From: Nitrospirota bacterium
Lineage (GTDB): Bacteria > Nitrospirota > Thermodesulfovibrionia > Thermodesulfovibrionales > JdFR-88
Length of the DNA: 64,000 nucleotides
Assembly: GCA_021813405.1 (NCBI GenBank)
Contig: JAKAKS010000043.1
Location: forward strand, 1-64,000
Direction: 5' to 3'
Made by a program: the position numbers and the translations under genes. Positions 22,865-33,300 of this stretch are shown here, piece after piece (position 1 is the stretch's first letter; the number at the start of each line of letters is the position of its first letter). The notes beneath the pieces are model-generated. The model had not been told where the DNA came from. It worked only from the letters and a program-made list of their open reading frames with translations, and made no database searches.

Positions 22865-24106
22865 ATGCATTATTTCTCATATAAACATGGGGAGCTTTAT
22901 GCTGAGGGCATACCGCTGGCCGAACTGGCTGCAAAATTCGGCACGCCATTATATATATACAGCGCAAAAACGCTAAGGCGGCATTTCACCGCATATGAAA
23001 AGGCGTTCGGAGCGGTGCCGCACATAGTATGCTTTGCCATGAAAGCCAACTCCAACTCCGGGGTTCTAAGCACCCTTGCCCATGAAGGCTCAGGGGCTGA
23101 TATCGTATCCGGCGGCGAGCTGTTCCGGGCGCTGAAAGCGGGCATTCCGGCCGGAAAGATAGTTTACGCCGGCGTGGGCAAAACCGAAGATGAGATAAAA
23201 CTGGCACTGAAAAACCGCATCCTGATGTTCAACGTGGAATCGGAAGACGAGCTGGAAGAGATAGACCGGGTTGCGGGCCTCATGCGCGTGAAGGCCCCTG
23301 TGGCCCTGCGGGTAAACCCGGACGTGGACCCGCGCACCCATCCGTATATCTCCACGGGGATGAAGAAATACAAATTCGGCATTCCTGTTAAAGAGGCGCT
23401 GCCTGCATACAAGGCCGCAGCGCGCATGAAGAACATAAGCGTTGTGGGCATACAGAAGCACATCGGCTCACAGCTTACGGAGCTTGAACCGTTTGAGGAC
23501 TCCCTGAACCGCCTTCTGGCGCTTCTGGACCTGCTTGAAGGCAAGGGGATGAAACTGAAATATCTGGACATTGGCGGAGGGCTTGGCATCCGGTATACCG
23601 AGGATGAAAACCCGCCTGCCCCAGCGGAACTGGCCAAAGTGGTGCTGCCGCTTATTAAAGGGAGGGACGTCACGCTTATAGTGGAGCCGGGCAGGTCCAT
23701 AGTAGGCAACGCCGGGGTGCTTGTAACAAAATGCCTGTACCGGAAATCCTCCGGAGTAAAAGACTTTGTGATAGTGGACGCCGGCATGAACGATCTTGTA
23801 AGGCCGTCGCTTTACGGTGCGCACCATGATATCCTGCCGGTACGCAAGGCAAAGAGGCCGCTTGAAAAGGTGGACGTGGTTGGCCCGGTGTGCGAAAGCG
23901 GAGATTTCCTTGCAAGGGACAGGCAGCTTCCGGCCACGGCTCGCGGGGAGCTTCTGGCCGTGATGAGCGCGGGGGCTTACGGGTTCACAATGGGCTCCAA
24001 TTACAACTCACGCCCAAGGCCCGCCGAGGTGCTTGTGGACGGGGATGAGTACCGGCTTGTGCGCAAAAGGGAGACATACCGCGATTTGACTAGGGGTGAA
24101 ATGTGA
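22865..24106 (+). CDS. lysA: Diaminopimelate decarboxylase
   Basis: A PLP-dependent fold-III decarboxylase of 413 residues that converts meso-diaminopimelate to L-lysine, the last step of the pathway. It shows the PLP lysine in FAMKANSN, the glycine-rich GGGLGIRY, the EPGRSIVGNAGVL phosphate-binding motif and the GPVCESGD cysteine motif. The family usually starts MHYF, and that ATG is used here; upstream ATGs are in frame but a promoter lies between. It overlaps dapF by 4 nt, in an operon lysA-dapF-dapA. Confidence 0.95.
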   Translation: MHYFSYKHGELYAEGIPLAELAAKFGTPLYIYSAKTLRRHFTAYEKAFGAVPHIVCFAMKANSNSGVLSTLAHEGSGADIVSGGELFRALKAGIPAGKIVYAGVGKTEDEIKLALKNRILMFNVESEDELEEIDRVAGLMRVKAPVALRVNPDVDPRTHPYISTGMKKYKFGIPVKEALPAYKAAARMKNISVVGIQKHIGSQLTELEPFEDSLNRLLALLDLLEGKGMKLKYLDIGGGLGIRYTEDENPPAPAELAKVVLPLIKGRDVTLIVEPGRSIVGNAGVLVTKCLYRKSSGVKDFVIVDAGMNDLVRPSLYGAHHDILPVRKAKRPLEKVDVVGPVCESGDFLARDRQLPATARGELLAVMSAGAYGFTMGSNYNSRPRPAEVLVDGDEYRLVRKRETYRDLTRGEM

Positions 24107-24948
24107 CCCGCCTTCTGCCATTCACAAAGATGCAGGGCACAGGCAACGACTTTGTACTGCTGGACGGGGTATCTTACGACATGACCGGGCTGGCCCTGCC
24201 CACGCTGTCCAAAAGACTGTGCGACAGGCGCTTCGGCATCGGGGCGGACCAGCTGCTGCTGCTGGAGCTCTCACGCTCCGCGGACTTCAGGATGAAAATA
24301 TTCAACGCGGACGGCTCCGAGGTACAGATGTGCGGCAACGGCATACGCTGCCTGGCATCCTACATATGGAAGCACAACTTATCCAGAAAAGAAACCCTCG
24401 ATATAGAAACCAAAGCAGGCATTATCAGGCCGTCGCTGTCAAAAGGCCAGGTGGGTACTGCCGCGCTGGTGCGCGTGAACATGGGCGAACCCGTCCTGGA
24501 CGCAAAGAGGATACCGGTAAACCTGGAAGGCAGGGTGGTGGACTACCAGCTTTCCATAAACGGGCAGAGCTTCGGGATTACCTGCGTATCGATGGGCAAC
24601 CCGCACGCGGTAATATTCGTTGAGGACGCGGGCGCGTTCCCTGTGCGCCAGTACGGCCCGCTGATAGAAAATCATCCCCTCTTCCCGGAGCGCACCAACG
24701 TGGAATTTGCGCAGGTGCTGGACAGGGGCAGGATACGGATGCGCGTATGGGAAAGGGGTTCCGGTGAAACACTGGCCTGCGGCACCGGGGCGTCCGCCTC
24801 GGCGGTGGCCTCCATACTGAAAGGGCTTACGGACCAAAAGGTTGCCGTACTGCTTGAAGGCGGCATTCTCCAGATAGAATGGGACGGCTCCGTTGTATAC
24901 ATGACAGGCCCGGCTGAAGAGGTATTCGAGGGTGAGATATACATTTAA
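24103..24948 (+). CDS. dapF: Diaminopimelate epimerase
   Basis: A cytoplasmic cofactor-independent epimerase of 281 residues that interconverts LL- and meso-diaminopimelate for lysine and peptidoglycan synthesis. Both catalytic cysteines are visible, in MCGNGIRCLA and ACGTGASA. The N terminus (FTKMQGTGNDFV) is typical. It starts with GTG overlapping the lysA stop by 4 nt, indicating coupled translation. Length matches the family. Confidence 0.96.
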   Translation: MTRLLPFTKMQGTGNDFVLLDGVSYDMTGLALPTLSKRLCDRRFGIGADQLLLLELSRSADFRMKIFNADGSEVQMCGNGIRCLASYIWKHNLSRKETLDIETKAGIIRPSLSKGQVGTAALVRVNMGEPVLDAKRIPVNLEGRVVDYQLSINGQSFGITCVSMGNPHAVIFVEDAGAFPVRQYGPLIENHPLFPERTNVEFAQVLDRGRIRMRVWERGSGETLACGTGASASAVASILKGLTDQKVAVLLEGGILQIEWDGSVVYMTGPAEEVFEGEIYI

Positions 24949-24959
24949 CAGGAGGTATC

Positions 24960-25838
24960 ATGATGTTTGAAGGCTCTATGGTTGCACTGGTTACGCCTTT
25001 CAAAAAGGGTAAAGTGGACGAAAAGGCGCTTAAGAAACTGGTCAACTGGCATATAGATGAAGGCACGGACGCCATAATCCCCTGCGGCACAACGGGTGAA
25101 TCCGCCACCCTGGATTTCGACGAGCATTACAGGGTGATAGAGGTTGTGGTAAAGGCCGCCAAAGGCAGGGTGCCGGTAATAGCCGGAACTGGCGCAAATT
25201 CCACGGCCGAAGCCATAGAGATAACCCGCAAGGCGCTGAAGCTTGGCGCGGACGGGGCCCTTCTGGTATCCCCGTACTACAACAAGCCCACACAGCAGGG
25301 CATATACCTGCATTACAAGGCCGTGGCAGATTCCGTGAAGGGATTTCCGCTGCTAGTCTACAACGTGCCTGGCAGAACTTCCTCCAACATCCTGCCCGAA
25401 ACCGTTGCCCGGCTTGCGGAGATAAAGAACATCGCAGGCATTAAAGAAGCAACCGGCGACATGAAGCAGGCAAGCGAGATACTGCGCCTCTGCGGCAGTT
25501 CCTTCACCGTTATCTCCGGCGACGATTTCACCACCCTGCCCCTCTACGCGCTTGGCGGGCACGGCTGCATATCGGTAACGGCCAATATCGTGCCGGGGCT
25601 TGCGGCAAAACTCTGGGACACGTGGAAGGCAGGCAATATCGAGGCCGCACGGGCGCTGCATTACAAGATGGAGCCGCTTAATAAAATGATGTTCATAGAG
25701 ACAAACCCCATCCCGGTAAAGACCGCGCTTGCGTTAATGGGCGAGATACGGGAGGAGTTCAGGCTGCCCCTCTGCTCCATGTCTGAAGACAACAAAAAGA
25801 AACTGGCCGCCGTGCTGAAGGCTAGCAGGCTGATATAA
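24960..25838 (+). CDS. dapA: 4-Hydroxy-tetrahydrodipicolinate synthase
   Basis: A 292-residue TIM-barrel aldolase that condenses pyruvate with aspartate semialdehyde, the first committed step to diaminopimelate. PCGTTGESATL, the catalytic tyrosine in VYNVPGRTSSN and the Schiff-base lysine in GIKEATGDM are all present. AGGAGGT lies before a double ATG. It closes the lysA-dapF-dapA group; dapB is not in this window. A hairpin follows its stop. Confidence 0.96.
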   Translation: MMFEGSMVALVTPFKKGKVDEKALKKLVNWHIDEGTDAIIPCGTTGESATLDFDEHYRVIEVVVKAAKGRVPVIAGTGANSTAEAIEITRKALKLGADGALLVSPYYNKPTQQGIYLHYKAVADSVKGFPLLVYNVPGRTSSNILPETVARLAEIKNIAGIKEATGDMKQASEILRLCGSSFTVISGDDFTTLPLYALGGHGCISVTANIVPGLAAKLWDTWKAGNIEAARALHYKMEPLNKMMFIETNPIPVKTALALMGEIREEFRLPLCSMSEDNKKKLAAVLKASRLI

Positions 25839-25844
25839 AGATAA

Positions 25845-25867
25845 GCCGCCCTGTTTACAGGGCGGCC
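25845..25867 (+). terminator. Hairpin after dapA
   Basis: GCCGCCCTG and CAGGGCGGC pair across a 4-nt loop a few bases after the dapA stop, followed by CTCCTTTCT. It is probably a terminator, though the U-tract is weak. Confidence 0.6.
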
Positions 25868-25886
25868 TCCTTTCTGGTAAGTTCTT

Positions 25887-26585
25887 ATGATGCTTAAAAA
25901 ATCCCTGCTTCCGGTCTTACTCACCCTGGCGCTTGCCGGATGCGCTACCGTTCAGGACTACCGGGAGGGCCAGCTGCATTACAAGCTTGGCCTGTCCGCC
26001 CTCAACGATGGCCGCTACCAGGCCGCGTTCGTGGAATTCCAGAAGGCGCTCAAATACGACAACAGCAACGAGAAGGTCTATAACGCGCTGGGTTACACTT
26101 ACATCCAGTTCCAGGAACTGGACAAGGCCAAGGTATCCTTCCAGAAAGCCGTGTCGCTGGACCATAAATACTCCGAGGCATACAATAACCTGTGCCTGGT
26201 GGATTACGGCCTGCATCAATACGATGGCGCCATAGCCGCCTGCAAAAAAGCGCTTGCCAACAAGCTTTATGAAACTCCGGACAAGGCCTATTACAACCTT
26301 GGCAAGGCGTATTACAGGAAGAAGGACTACCCCGCCGCCGTTACCGCGTTCAAAGAGAGCGTAGTGCGCGTGGCAGACAATTACCCGGCATATTACATGA
26401 TGGCACTGGCCCTCAATGCGGAGGGGCAGTACGGCCCGGCTGCGGAAGCTCTCTCCAACGCGGTAAAGCTGGACCCCGCCTACCATGGCAACATGGACAA
26501 GGCGGAGCATGATTTCCGCAACGGGACCAACCTGCCTGTGGACCGCTCGGACACAGACCAGCTTCTTGAGATATTCAAATACTGA
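25887..26585 (+). CDS. TPR lipoprotein, PilW/PilF-like
   Basis: A 232-residue lipoprotein (LLTLALAGC, cysteine near residue 19) with about five TPR units (YKLGLSALNDGRYQAAF, YNALGYTYIQFQELDKA, YYNLGKAYYRKKDYPAA). The size and layout resemble PilW/PilF outer-membrane pilotins, but no pilus genes are nearby, so a general scaffolding role is equally possible. It overlaps cdd by 1 nt. Confidence 0.8.
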   Translation: MMLKKSLLPVLLTLALAGCATVQDYREGQLHYKLGLSALNDGRYQAAFVEFQKALKYDNSNEKVYNALGYTYIQFQELDKAKVSFQKAVSLDHKYSEAYNNLCLVDYGLHQYDGAIAACKKALANKLYETPDKAYYNLGKAYYRKKDYPAAVTAFKESVVRVADNYPAYYMMALALNAEGQYGPAAEALSNAVKLDPAYHGNMDKAEHDFRNGTNLPVDRSDTDQLLEIFKY

Positions 26586-26974
26586 TGACGCCGGCAGTTG
26601 TTGAGGAACTCATAAAAAAAGCCGGGGAAGCAGCAGCCGCCGCAAGGGCGCCCTACTCCGGTTTCAAGGTGGGCGCGGCTGTGCTTTCGGCGGACGGGCG
26701 AATCTTCACCGGGTGCAATATCGAAAACGCCTCGCTTACACTAAGCGTATGCGCGGAAAAGGTTGCGCTCCTCAAGGCCATATCCGAAGGGGCGCTTGGG
26801 CTGAAAGCCATCGTTGTAACCTCCCATACCGGGCAGCAGTGTTTCCCGTGCGGGGGGTGCAGGCAGCTGCTGTTCGAGTTCGCCCCGGAGATAAAGGTTA
26901 TCCTGCCTGCCAAAAACTCGGTGAAGACCTATACGATAAGGGAGCTTCTGCCGGAACCGTTTGTGAAGGAATAG
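26585..26974 (+). CDS. cdd: Cytidine deaminase
   Basis: A 129-residue tetrameric-type cytidine deaminase that converts cytidine and deoxycytidine to uridine forms in pyrimidine salvage. The zinc and proton-shuttle motif appears as VCAEK and the second zinc motif as PCGGCRQ. The N-terminal APYSGFKVGAA and GCNIENAS motifs are complete. The start overlaps the preceding stop (TGATG). Confidence 0.95.
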   Translation: MTPAVVEELIKKAGEAAAAARAPYSGFKVGAAVLSADGRIFTGCNIENASLTLSVCAEKVALLKAISEGALGLKAIVVTSHTGQQCFPCGGCRQLLFEFAPEIKVILPAKNSVKTYTIRELLPEPFVKE

Positions 26975-27434
26975 CCCTGCATTCCAGCGTTTTTTTTAGT
27001 GTTCAATACGAAATTTACAACATCTTGATTTAAAGGGCATTTTATACTGCCGCCCGTTCAAGCCGTTCAATCAGCCTCCGTTTTTAACGGTTATCAAGCC
27101 ATTATTGCCGTCCACTTTTCAAAGAGCATCGAGAGGCATGGCCTCCCACAGCGCCATCATAACCCGGCCAGCCATGACACAGTCAATATGACATGCTTCA
27201 TGAAATTGACGTCATGGTTTTTTGGAATGGGGAATTGATTTCCCCTGAGAACAAACGGAAAAGGGCTTGCACAAAAACTTTTATCATATTTACTGGCGGT
27301 GAACCATCCGCACCGTTATCTTCCTGCTGATTGGAAATCCGGACTTCCCCCTGTTAAATCCATTCGTGGGGCAACCCGCTTGAAATTCAAAAGAGCCAAA
27401 AGCTATCTCCTCAGCCGATGAAATGGCCTTTGGC
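26975..27434. other. Intergenic region without a supported gene
   Basis: This is the first part of an 800-bp gap between cdd and secA. No conserved coding pattern, hairpin terminator or RNA gene is convincing here. The second half of the gap holds a dispersed repeat and the secA promoter. Confidence 0.5.
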
Positions 27435-27585
27435 GCGGCGTTGGCCTTTTGCCGTATTCATATGAGCCGCGCGGCACAGCCCTGAATTAACCGAAGCAAG
27501 ACAAGGCCTAATCGCACGCGAACACCGCACGCAAAAAAAGAGCATAACTTGAAATATTGAATTCAGGCATAGCGGCAAACGCCGC
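27435..27585 (+). repeat. MITE-like dispersed repeat with 12-bp terminal inverted repeats
   Basis: A 151-bp element bounded by GCGGCGTTGGCC and GGCAAACGCCGC, which are inverted repeats matching at 11 of 12 bases. The internal sequence (GAGCCGCGCGGCACAG, then GAACACCGC, an A-tract, then TTCAGGCAT) recurs at 34482-34631 in reverse and at 35310-35465. It carries no reading frame of note. Confidence 0.75.
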
Positions 27586-27615
27586 TGCAAACGGCAAAAA
27601 AGGATTCCGGACAAG

Positions 27616-27630
27616 CCGGAATGACAGAGC
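27616..27630. repeat. CCGGAATGACAGAGC repeat
   Basis: The same 15 bases recur at 37715-37729, each followed by similar sequence ending GAAATCT. It probably marks the edge of another short dispersed element. Confidence 0.5.
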
Positions 27631-27734
27631 AAAGAAATCTTCTTTTACAGGCGGAAAATCAGAATATACAATAAGCATGCCGCCACCCGTCTTTAATGTA
27701 TTGTTTTCCACCGGGTTTACCGCTCGCCCGCCTT

Positions 27735-27764
27735 TTGCCCCAGCCCATGCCCATTTGTTATGAT
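27735..27764 (+). promoter_or_regulatory. secA promoter, leaderless geometry
   Basis: TTGCCC (27735-27740), an 18-bp spacer and TATGAT (27759-27764). The -10 begins 14 nt before the secA ATG and there is no Shine-Dalgarno sequence. Confidence 0.5.
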
Positions 27765-27772
27765 AAGTCATT

Positions 27773-30385
27773 ATGGGTCAATCATTTCTAAGCAAGATAT
27801 TCGGTACAAAAAACGACCGGGAACTCAAGCGCGTCCTGCCCATTGTGGAGCGGATAAACGCGCTGGAACCGTCTTTTTCGGGGCTTTCGGATGATGCGTT
27901 GCGGGGAAAAACGGACGAATTCAGGAAACGCCTGCAAAACGGCGAAACACTGGACGATTTATTGCCGGAGGCCTTTGCGGCCGTCCGCGAAGCCGCAAAA
28001 AGAACGCTGGGCATGCGGCATTTCGACGTTCAGCTTATCGGCGGCACCGTTTTGCACCACGGCAAGATAGCCGAAATGAAGACTGGCGAAGGCAAAACCC
28101 TTGTGGCCACCCTGCCCGTCTATTTAAACGCGCTGGACGGCAGGGGCGTTCACGTTGTAACCGTAAACGACTACCTTGCCAAAAGGGACGCCCACTGGAT
28201 GTCCCCCGTTTACGAGTTCCTGGGCATGAAGGTTGGCGTTATCGTCCACGGGCTTACCGACGAGCAGCGGCAGCAGAACTACGGGGCCGACATCACCTAC
28301 GGCACCAATAACGAGTTCGGTTTTGACTATCTCCGGGACAACATGAAATACGCCATCGAACAGTATGTGCAGAGGCCGCTTAACTACGCCATAGTGGACG
28401 AGGTGGACAGCATACTTATAGACGAGGCCAGGACGCCGCTTATAATATCCGGCCCTTCCGAGGAGTCCACGGACAAATATTACAAGATAAACAGGATAAT
28501 ACCCAGCCTGAAGCCCGAAGAGGATTTTACCCTGGAAGAGAAGAACAAAAACGTTATTCTCACGGACGAGGGCAACTCCAAGGTGGAAAGGATGCTTGGG
28601 CTGGGCAATCTTTACGACGCAGGCAATATAGAGCTTGTCCATCACGTTTTGCAGGGCCTGAGGGCCCACCACATGTTTAAAAGGGACGTGGATTACGTGG
28701 TAAAGGACGGCGAAGTAATGATAGTGGACGAGTTCACGGGCAGGCTGATGCCGGGCCGCCGCTGGTCCGACGGGCTGCACCAGGCGATAGAGGCCAAGGA
28801 GAACGTGAAGATTGAAAACGAGAACCAGACCCTGGCCACGATCACATTCCAGAACTACTTTCGCATGTACAATAAGCTTGCGGGCATGACGGGAACGGCG
28901 GATACGGAGGCGGAGGAGTTCGCCAAGATATATAACCTGGACGTCATGGTAATACCCACCCACAGGCCCATGGTTAGGCAGGACAATTCGGACCTCATAT
29001 ATAAAAATGAGAAGGCCAAGTTCAATGCCATCGTAAACCAGATAGAGGAACTCCACAAAAAAGGCCAGCCGGTGCTGGTTGGCACAATTTCCATTGAAAA
29101 ATCGGAGCTTCTAAGCGGGCTTTTAAAGCGAAAAGGCATAAAGCACGCCGTGCTTAACGCAAAATACCACGAGCGCGAGGCGGAGATTGTGGCCCAGGCC
29201 GGGCGAAGCGGCGCGGTGACCATAGCAACCAACATGGCCGGAAGAGGCACGGATATAGTGCTGGGCGGCAACCCCGAAGGCACTGTCAGGGACATGCTGG
29301 CAGGCAAGGAGGACCCGGCGCCCGAAGAAGTGCAGGCCGCAAAGGAACGCGCAAAGGCCGCCTGCGCCGCAGACAAGGAAAATGTGCTTAAGGCTGGCGG
29401 CCTGTTCATACTGGGCACGGAAAGACACGAATCCCGCCGGATAGACAACCAGCTGCGCGGGCGCTCCGGCAGGCAGGGCGACCCCGGCGAATCCCGGTTT
29501 TACCTTTCGCTTGGCGACGACCTGATGCGGATATTCGGCTCCGACAAGCTGCACGGCATAATGGACCGCCTGGGCATGGAAGAGGAAGTGCCCATAGAAA
29601 ACAGGCTGGTTTCAAAGGCGGTGGAAAACGCGCAGAAGAAGGTTGAAGCGCACAACTTCGATATAAGAAAACAGCTTATTGAATACGACGACGTTATGAA
29701 CAAGCAGCGCACCGAGATTTACGCCTTCCGGCGTGAGATACTGACCGGCGGTGAAAGCCTCCAGGAGCGCATAAACCAGATGCTGGAAGAGGCCGTGGAC
29801 GAGCTGCTTTACACCTATTGCCCGGAAGACAAGCACGCCGACGAATGGGACATGAAAGGCCTGAAGGACGCGGTTTATGGCACATTCTCCCTCCATCTGG
29901 ACACAGAGCCGGCCGGACGGGATGAGATGTTTGAAAAGACGCTTCAGGCCCTCAAGGCCCATTACCTTGAAAGGGAAACAGAGCTGGGTGCAGATCTAAT
30001 GCGCTTTATCGAGAAGACCACCCTTCTTCAGGTGGTGGACACGCACTGGAAGGACCACCTGCTGGCAATGGACCACCTGCGCGAAGGAATAGGCCTGCGG
30101 GGCTATGCCCAAAGGGACCCCCTTACTGAGTACAAGAAAGAGGCGTTCGACTTTTTCGAGCAGATGTACATGAGGATCAGCAGCGAAACACTGAGCAGGA
30201 TATTCAAGGTACAGGTGCGCACCGAAAGGGAAGTCCAGAGAACGGAAAAAAACAGGAATATCATTTACAATAGAGGCGACGGAACGGACCAGACCGTCAG
30301 AAAGGACAAGAAAGTCGGCAGAAACGACCCCTGTCCATGCGGAAGCGGCAAGAAATACAAAAAATGCTGCGGAGTAAGCGGCTGA
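27773..30385 (+). CDS. secA: Preprotein translocase ATPase SecA
   Basis: The cytoplasmic motor of the Sec pathway, 870 residues, full length. The Walker A region [14 protein letters not shown] lies near residue 105 and the DEAD-like [12 protein letters not shown] near residue 210. The helicase motifs [10 protein letters not shown] and [13 protein letters not shown] are present. The C-terminal zinc domain [13 protein letters not shown] binds SecB and phospholipid. It has a predicted leaderless promoter and overlaps the next gene by 1 nt (TGATG). Confidence 0.97.
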   Translation: MGQSFLSKIFGTKNDRELKRVLPIVERINALEPSFSGLSDDALRGKTDEFRKRLQNGETLDDLLPEAFAAVREAAKRTLGMRHFDVQLIGGTVLHHGKIAEMKTGEGKTLVATLPVYLNALDGRGVHVVTVNDYLAKRDAHWMSPVYEFLGMKVGVIVHGLTDEQRQQNYGADITYGTNNEFGFDYLRDNMKYAIEQYVQRPLNYAIVDEVDSILIDEARTPLIISGPSEESTDKYYKINRIIPSLKPEEDFTLEEKNKNVILTDEGNSKVERMLGLGNLYDAGNIELVHHVLQGLRAHHMFKRDVDYVVKDGEVMIVDEFTGRLMPGRRWSDGLHQAIEAKENVKIENENQTLATITFQNYFRMYNKLAGMTGTADTEAEEFAKIYNLDVMVIPTHRPMVRQDNSDLIYKNEKAKFNAIVNQIEELHKKGQPVLVGTISIEKSELLSGLLKRKGIKHAVLNAKYHEREAEIVAQAGRSGAVTIATNMAGRGTDIVLGGNPEGTVRDMLAGKEDPAPEEVQAAKERAKAACAADKENVLKAGGLFILGTERHESRRIDNQLRGRSGRQGDPGESRFYLSLGDDLMRIFGSDKLHGIMDRLGMEEEVPIENRLVSKAVENAQKKVEAHNFDIRKQLIEYDDVMNKQRTEIYAFRREILTGGESLQERINQMLEEAVDELLYTYCPEDKHADEWDMKGLKDAVYGTFSLHLDTEPAGRDEMFEKTLQALKAHYLERETELGADLMRFIEKTTLLQVVDTHWKDHLLAMDHLREGIGLRGYAQRDPLTEYKKEAFDFFEQMYMRISSETLSRIFKVQVRTEREVQRTEKNRNIIYNRGDGTDQTVRKDKKVGRNDPCPCGSGKKYKKCCGVSG

Positions 30386-31773
30386 TGCTGCTGCTTATCG
30401 GGCCTGGCCTTGATTCGTTCCGCGAGCCACTGGAATCCAGGGGCTACAAAATCGGGAGTTTCACATCATTTGAAAAGGCCATCTCCGAGGTCCCGAATTG
30501 CAGCGCCATCATTATTGACGGCATAGATTACGCGTCGCTTAAAAAACTCCAGTCCGCCTCAAAGGGCAAGCCAAAGATTCATGTGTCTTTTTCCGGCAGG
30601 CCAAGGCGTTCCGTGCTTGGAGAGCCGCTTGCATATCATCTTCAGAATCCAAGCCCGGAGGAGCTTGCCGCCGTAATAAAGCGCTCGATAAAAGATACCG
30701 GCACCGTTGCGCAAATAGCAACCCTGAAAGAGCGCAATACGGGGCTTGAAAGCGATCTCAGGTTTTTAGACGACCTCAACAAGGTGCTGAACTCCGCCGC
30801 GGACCAGAGCGCCGTTCTCTCGTTTTTAATAAAGAAATTCATGGAGCGCACAGGGGCCGAAAACTGCGCCATGTACCTTTTGAACACCGAAACAGGCGAG
30901 CTTTGCATGGAAGACAAGGCGGGGCCTGCGTGGACTGCCGCGGCACGCGTAAACATGCCTGTTAAGGGCGAGAGTGTGCAGGCGGAGGTGGTACGGACCT
31001 TAAAGCCCATGCTAATAAATTCCAGCGATTCCCGTATGGGGCACAAACTGGAGCGCGGAATAAGGCACATGACCAAGTCCTACATATGCCTGCCGATGAA
31101 AAGCCGCGGCAAAGGCCTTGGCGCGATAGAGCTTATCAATAAAAAAGGCGGCGAGTTCACCAGGAAGGATTTGGCCGATATCCTCCGCTTTACCGACTAC
31201 ATTTCGCTTGCGGTGGAGAGGGCCGTGCTGTATGAAAAAATGCAGGAGCTTGTTATCACGGATGATCTTACAAAACTCTTCAACACCAGATACATGATAA
31301 GGAGCATAGAGACCGAGGTCCTCAGAAGCAAGCGCTACGGCAATTCCGTGAGCCTGATATTCATGGACATAGATTACTTCAAGGAAGTAAACGACAATTA
31401 CGGGCACCTTATCGGCAGCAAGCTTCTGGTGGAGATGGGCCAGTTCATGCTTAAGAATTTAAGAGAGCTGGACGTGGTTGCCAGATACGGCGGGGACGAA
31501 TTCGTGATAATACTGCCGCAGACCAACCCTCAAAAGGCCGTGCAGACCGCGGAAAGACTGAGGCGCTCCCTGGAACAGCACGTCTTCCTGAAAAAGGAAG
31601 GCTATAATCTGAAGGTTACGGCCAGCTTTGGAGTGGCTTCCTACCCCGAAAGCGCCGGCAGCAGGGAGGAACTGATCAGGCTGGCGGACGAGGCCATGTA
31701 CAAGGTAAAGCACCGCACCAGAAACGGCGTTTACGCCATAGCGGAGCCGGCCCCAAACCATACCGTGGAATAA
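30385..31773 (+). CDS. GAF-GGDEF diguanylate cyclase
   Basis: A 462-residue soluble protein. The first 100 residues resemble a degenerate receiver-like domain, residues about 130-290 a GAF domain and residues about 300-455 a GGDEF domain with intact RYGGDEF. An RxxD inhibitory site (RELD) sits five residues before it, so c-di-GMP synthesis with product feedback is expected. The ATG overlaps the secA stop. The next gene encodes an MglA-like GTPase, suggesting a link to surface behaviour. Confidence 0.88.
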   Translation: MLLLIGPGLDSFREPLESRGYKIGSFTSFEKAISEVPNCSAIIIDGIDYASLKKLQSASKGKPKIHVSFSGRPRRSVLGEPLAYHLQNPSPEELAAVIKRSIKDTGTVAQIATLKERNTGLESDLRFLDDLNKVLNSAADQSAVLSFLIKKFMERTGAENCAMYLLNTETGELCMEDKAGPAWTAAARVNMPVKGESVQAEVVRTLKPMLINSSDSRMGHKLERGIRHMTKSYICLPMKSRGKGLGAIELINKKGGEFTRKDLADILRFTDYISLAVERAVLYEKMQELVITDDLTKLFNTRYMIRSIETEVLRSKRYGNSVSLIFMDIDYFKEVNDNYGHLIGSKLLVEMGQFMLKNLRELDVVARYGGDEFVIILPQTNPQKAVQTAERLRRSLEQHVFLKKEGYNLKVTASFGVASYPESAGSREELIRLADEAMYKVKHRTRNGVYAIAEPAPNHTVE

Positions 31774-31782
31774 TGGAAACAT

Positions 31783-33300
31783 ATGTCACTGGTTAATTAC
31801 GCAACAAATGAATTGACCCTGAAGATCGTCTATTACGGCCCGGGGCTCTCCGGCAAAACAACAAACCTGCAATACCTTCACTCGAAGATACCGTCAGCAA
31901 AAAAAGGGAAACTCCTTTCGCTGGCCACGGAGTCCGACCGGACGCTTTTTTTCGACTTCCTGCCTGTGGAGCTGGGCAAGATAAAGGACTTTACCGTCAA
32001 AATCCAGCTATATACCGTACCGGGGCAGGTGCGCTATAACGCCACCCGCAAGCTTGTGCTGAGGGGGGCGGACGCCGTGGTGTTCGTGGCCGATTCGCAG
32101 ACCGAGATGATGGAGGCCAATATAGAGAGCTACGCCAACATGATTGACAATCTACGGGAAAACTCCCTGGACCCCGGCGATATCCCGGTTGTGCTTCAAT
32201 ATAACAAGCGCGACCTGGGCAACGCCGCCCCCATAGACACGCTCAACAAGGCGTTAAACCCCAAAGGCGTGCAGGTTTTCATGGCGGAAGCCATACACGG
32301 GACAGGCGTTGAAGAAACGTTTCAGGCCACGGTAAGGGTGCTGCTTGCAGACTTCAACCAAAAGATCAAACGCGGCCCCGCCGCCAAAATGCCGCCTCCC
32401 AAAAAAGAGGCCCCGGCGCCTGAAATTCTGCACGGTTCGGAGCAATACTCCGAATGGCGCGGCACGCCTGAAGCCCCTGCCGGTAAAAACAGGAAACCAG
32501 CGCAGCCAAAACCGGCGGAACCTGTAATCCCGGCACCCGAAGAGACGGAAACAACCACGCCCGAAGCCGTCCTGGCCGGTTTCGAGTTCCAGACAGACTG
32601 GTCCTTCCAGTCCGAAACGGACATAACGGAAGCCGATGTTATTGGCGGCCTCCCGGAATCAATCGATATTATGGAAGCGGAAGCCGTGGAGATAGAGGAG
32701 ATGCCACCCCCCGCTTGTGAAGAGGCCGGGAAACCGGAACCGGAAACAACACCGGAAACTGCAGCCAGGCCAAAACAAGAAATCGGGATAAAACCGGCAG
32801 CAACGGAAAAGGCCGGAGAAAAGGCGGATATCGCCACGCCTGTTGAAAGACCAGGCGAAGGAAAAACTGTACGCGTAGTGGCCGAAGCGCCTCCACCCGC
32901 CATATCCAGGGAAGATATCAGAGAGGAAATACGCTTAAGGACAGAGGCGCTGGAATTGCAGCTTTCAGATATAACTACGGCCATCGTTTCGCTCCAAAAG
33001 GCGGTCTCCGATCTTTCGGCAAAAGTAGACGGGCTTGACGTAAATGGCAGCGAAACCGGCCATGCCGTGGATATAGATATCTCCGGCATGGCCTCAAAGC
33101 TGGAAGAGGCAATCGATGTGCGCCTTAAAGACATATTCAAAGACACCTTGCCGCCCGGCGCATTCAAAGACACGCTCAGATTGCTCCGGGAGTTAAAAAT
33201 GTCCCAGGGCGATATCCTCACTACCCTGGAGAAAATGACAACCGCCCAGAAGGAGCCCAGAAAGAAATCCGGGTTCTTCAGGCGCGGCGACGACGATTAG
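31783..33300 (+). CDS. MglA-like small GTPase with long C-terminal extension
   Basis: A 505-residue protein. Residues 1-200 are a Ras-like MglA GTPase: GPGLSGKTTN P-loop, TVPGQVRYNATRKLVLRGAD switch region and QYNKRDL guanine specificity. Residues 200-370 form a Pro/Glu/Ala-rich linker. Residues about 380-490 are helical, probably coiled coil, and the end is basic (KKSGFFRRGDDD). MglA usually ends near 195 residues, so this is an extended form; no MglB partner is in the window. MglA proteins set cell polarity and motility. The extension could dock to a membrane or a partner. Confidence 0.85.
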   Translation: MSLVNYATNELTLKIVYYGPGLSGKTTNLQYLHSKIPSAKKGKLLSLATESDRTLFFDFLPVELGKIKDFTVKIQLYTVPGQVRYNATRKLVLRGADAVVFVADSQTEMMEANIESYANMIDNLRENSLDPGDIPVVLQYNKRDLGNAAPIDTLNKALNPKGVQVFMAEAIHGTGVEETFQATVRVLLADFNQKIKRGPAAKMPPPKKEAPAPEILHGSEQYSEWRGTPEAPAGKNRKPAQPKPAEPVIPAPEETETTTPEAVLAGFEFQTDWSFQSETDITEADVIGGLPESIDIMEAEAVEIEEMPPPACEEAGKPEPETTPETAARPKQEIGIKPAATEKAGEKADIATPVERPGEGKTVRVVAEAPPPAISREDIREEIRLRTEALELQLSDITTAIVSLQKAVSDLSAKVDGLDVNGSETGHAVDIDISGMASKLEEAIDVRLKDIFKDTLPPGAFKDTLRLLRELKMSQGDILTTLEKMTTAQKEPRKKSGFFRRGDDD

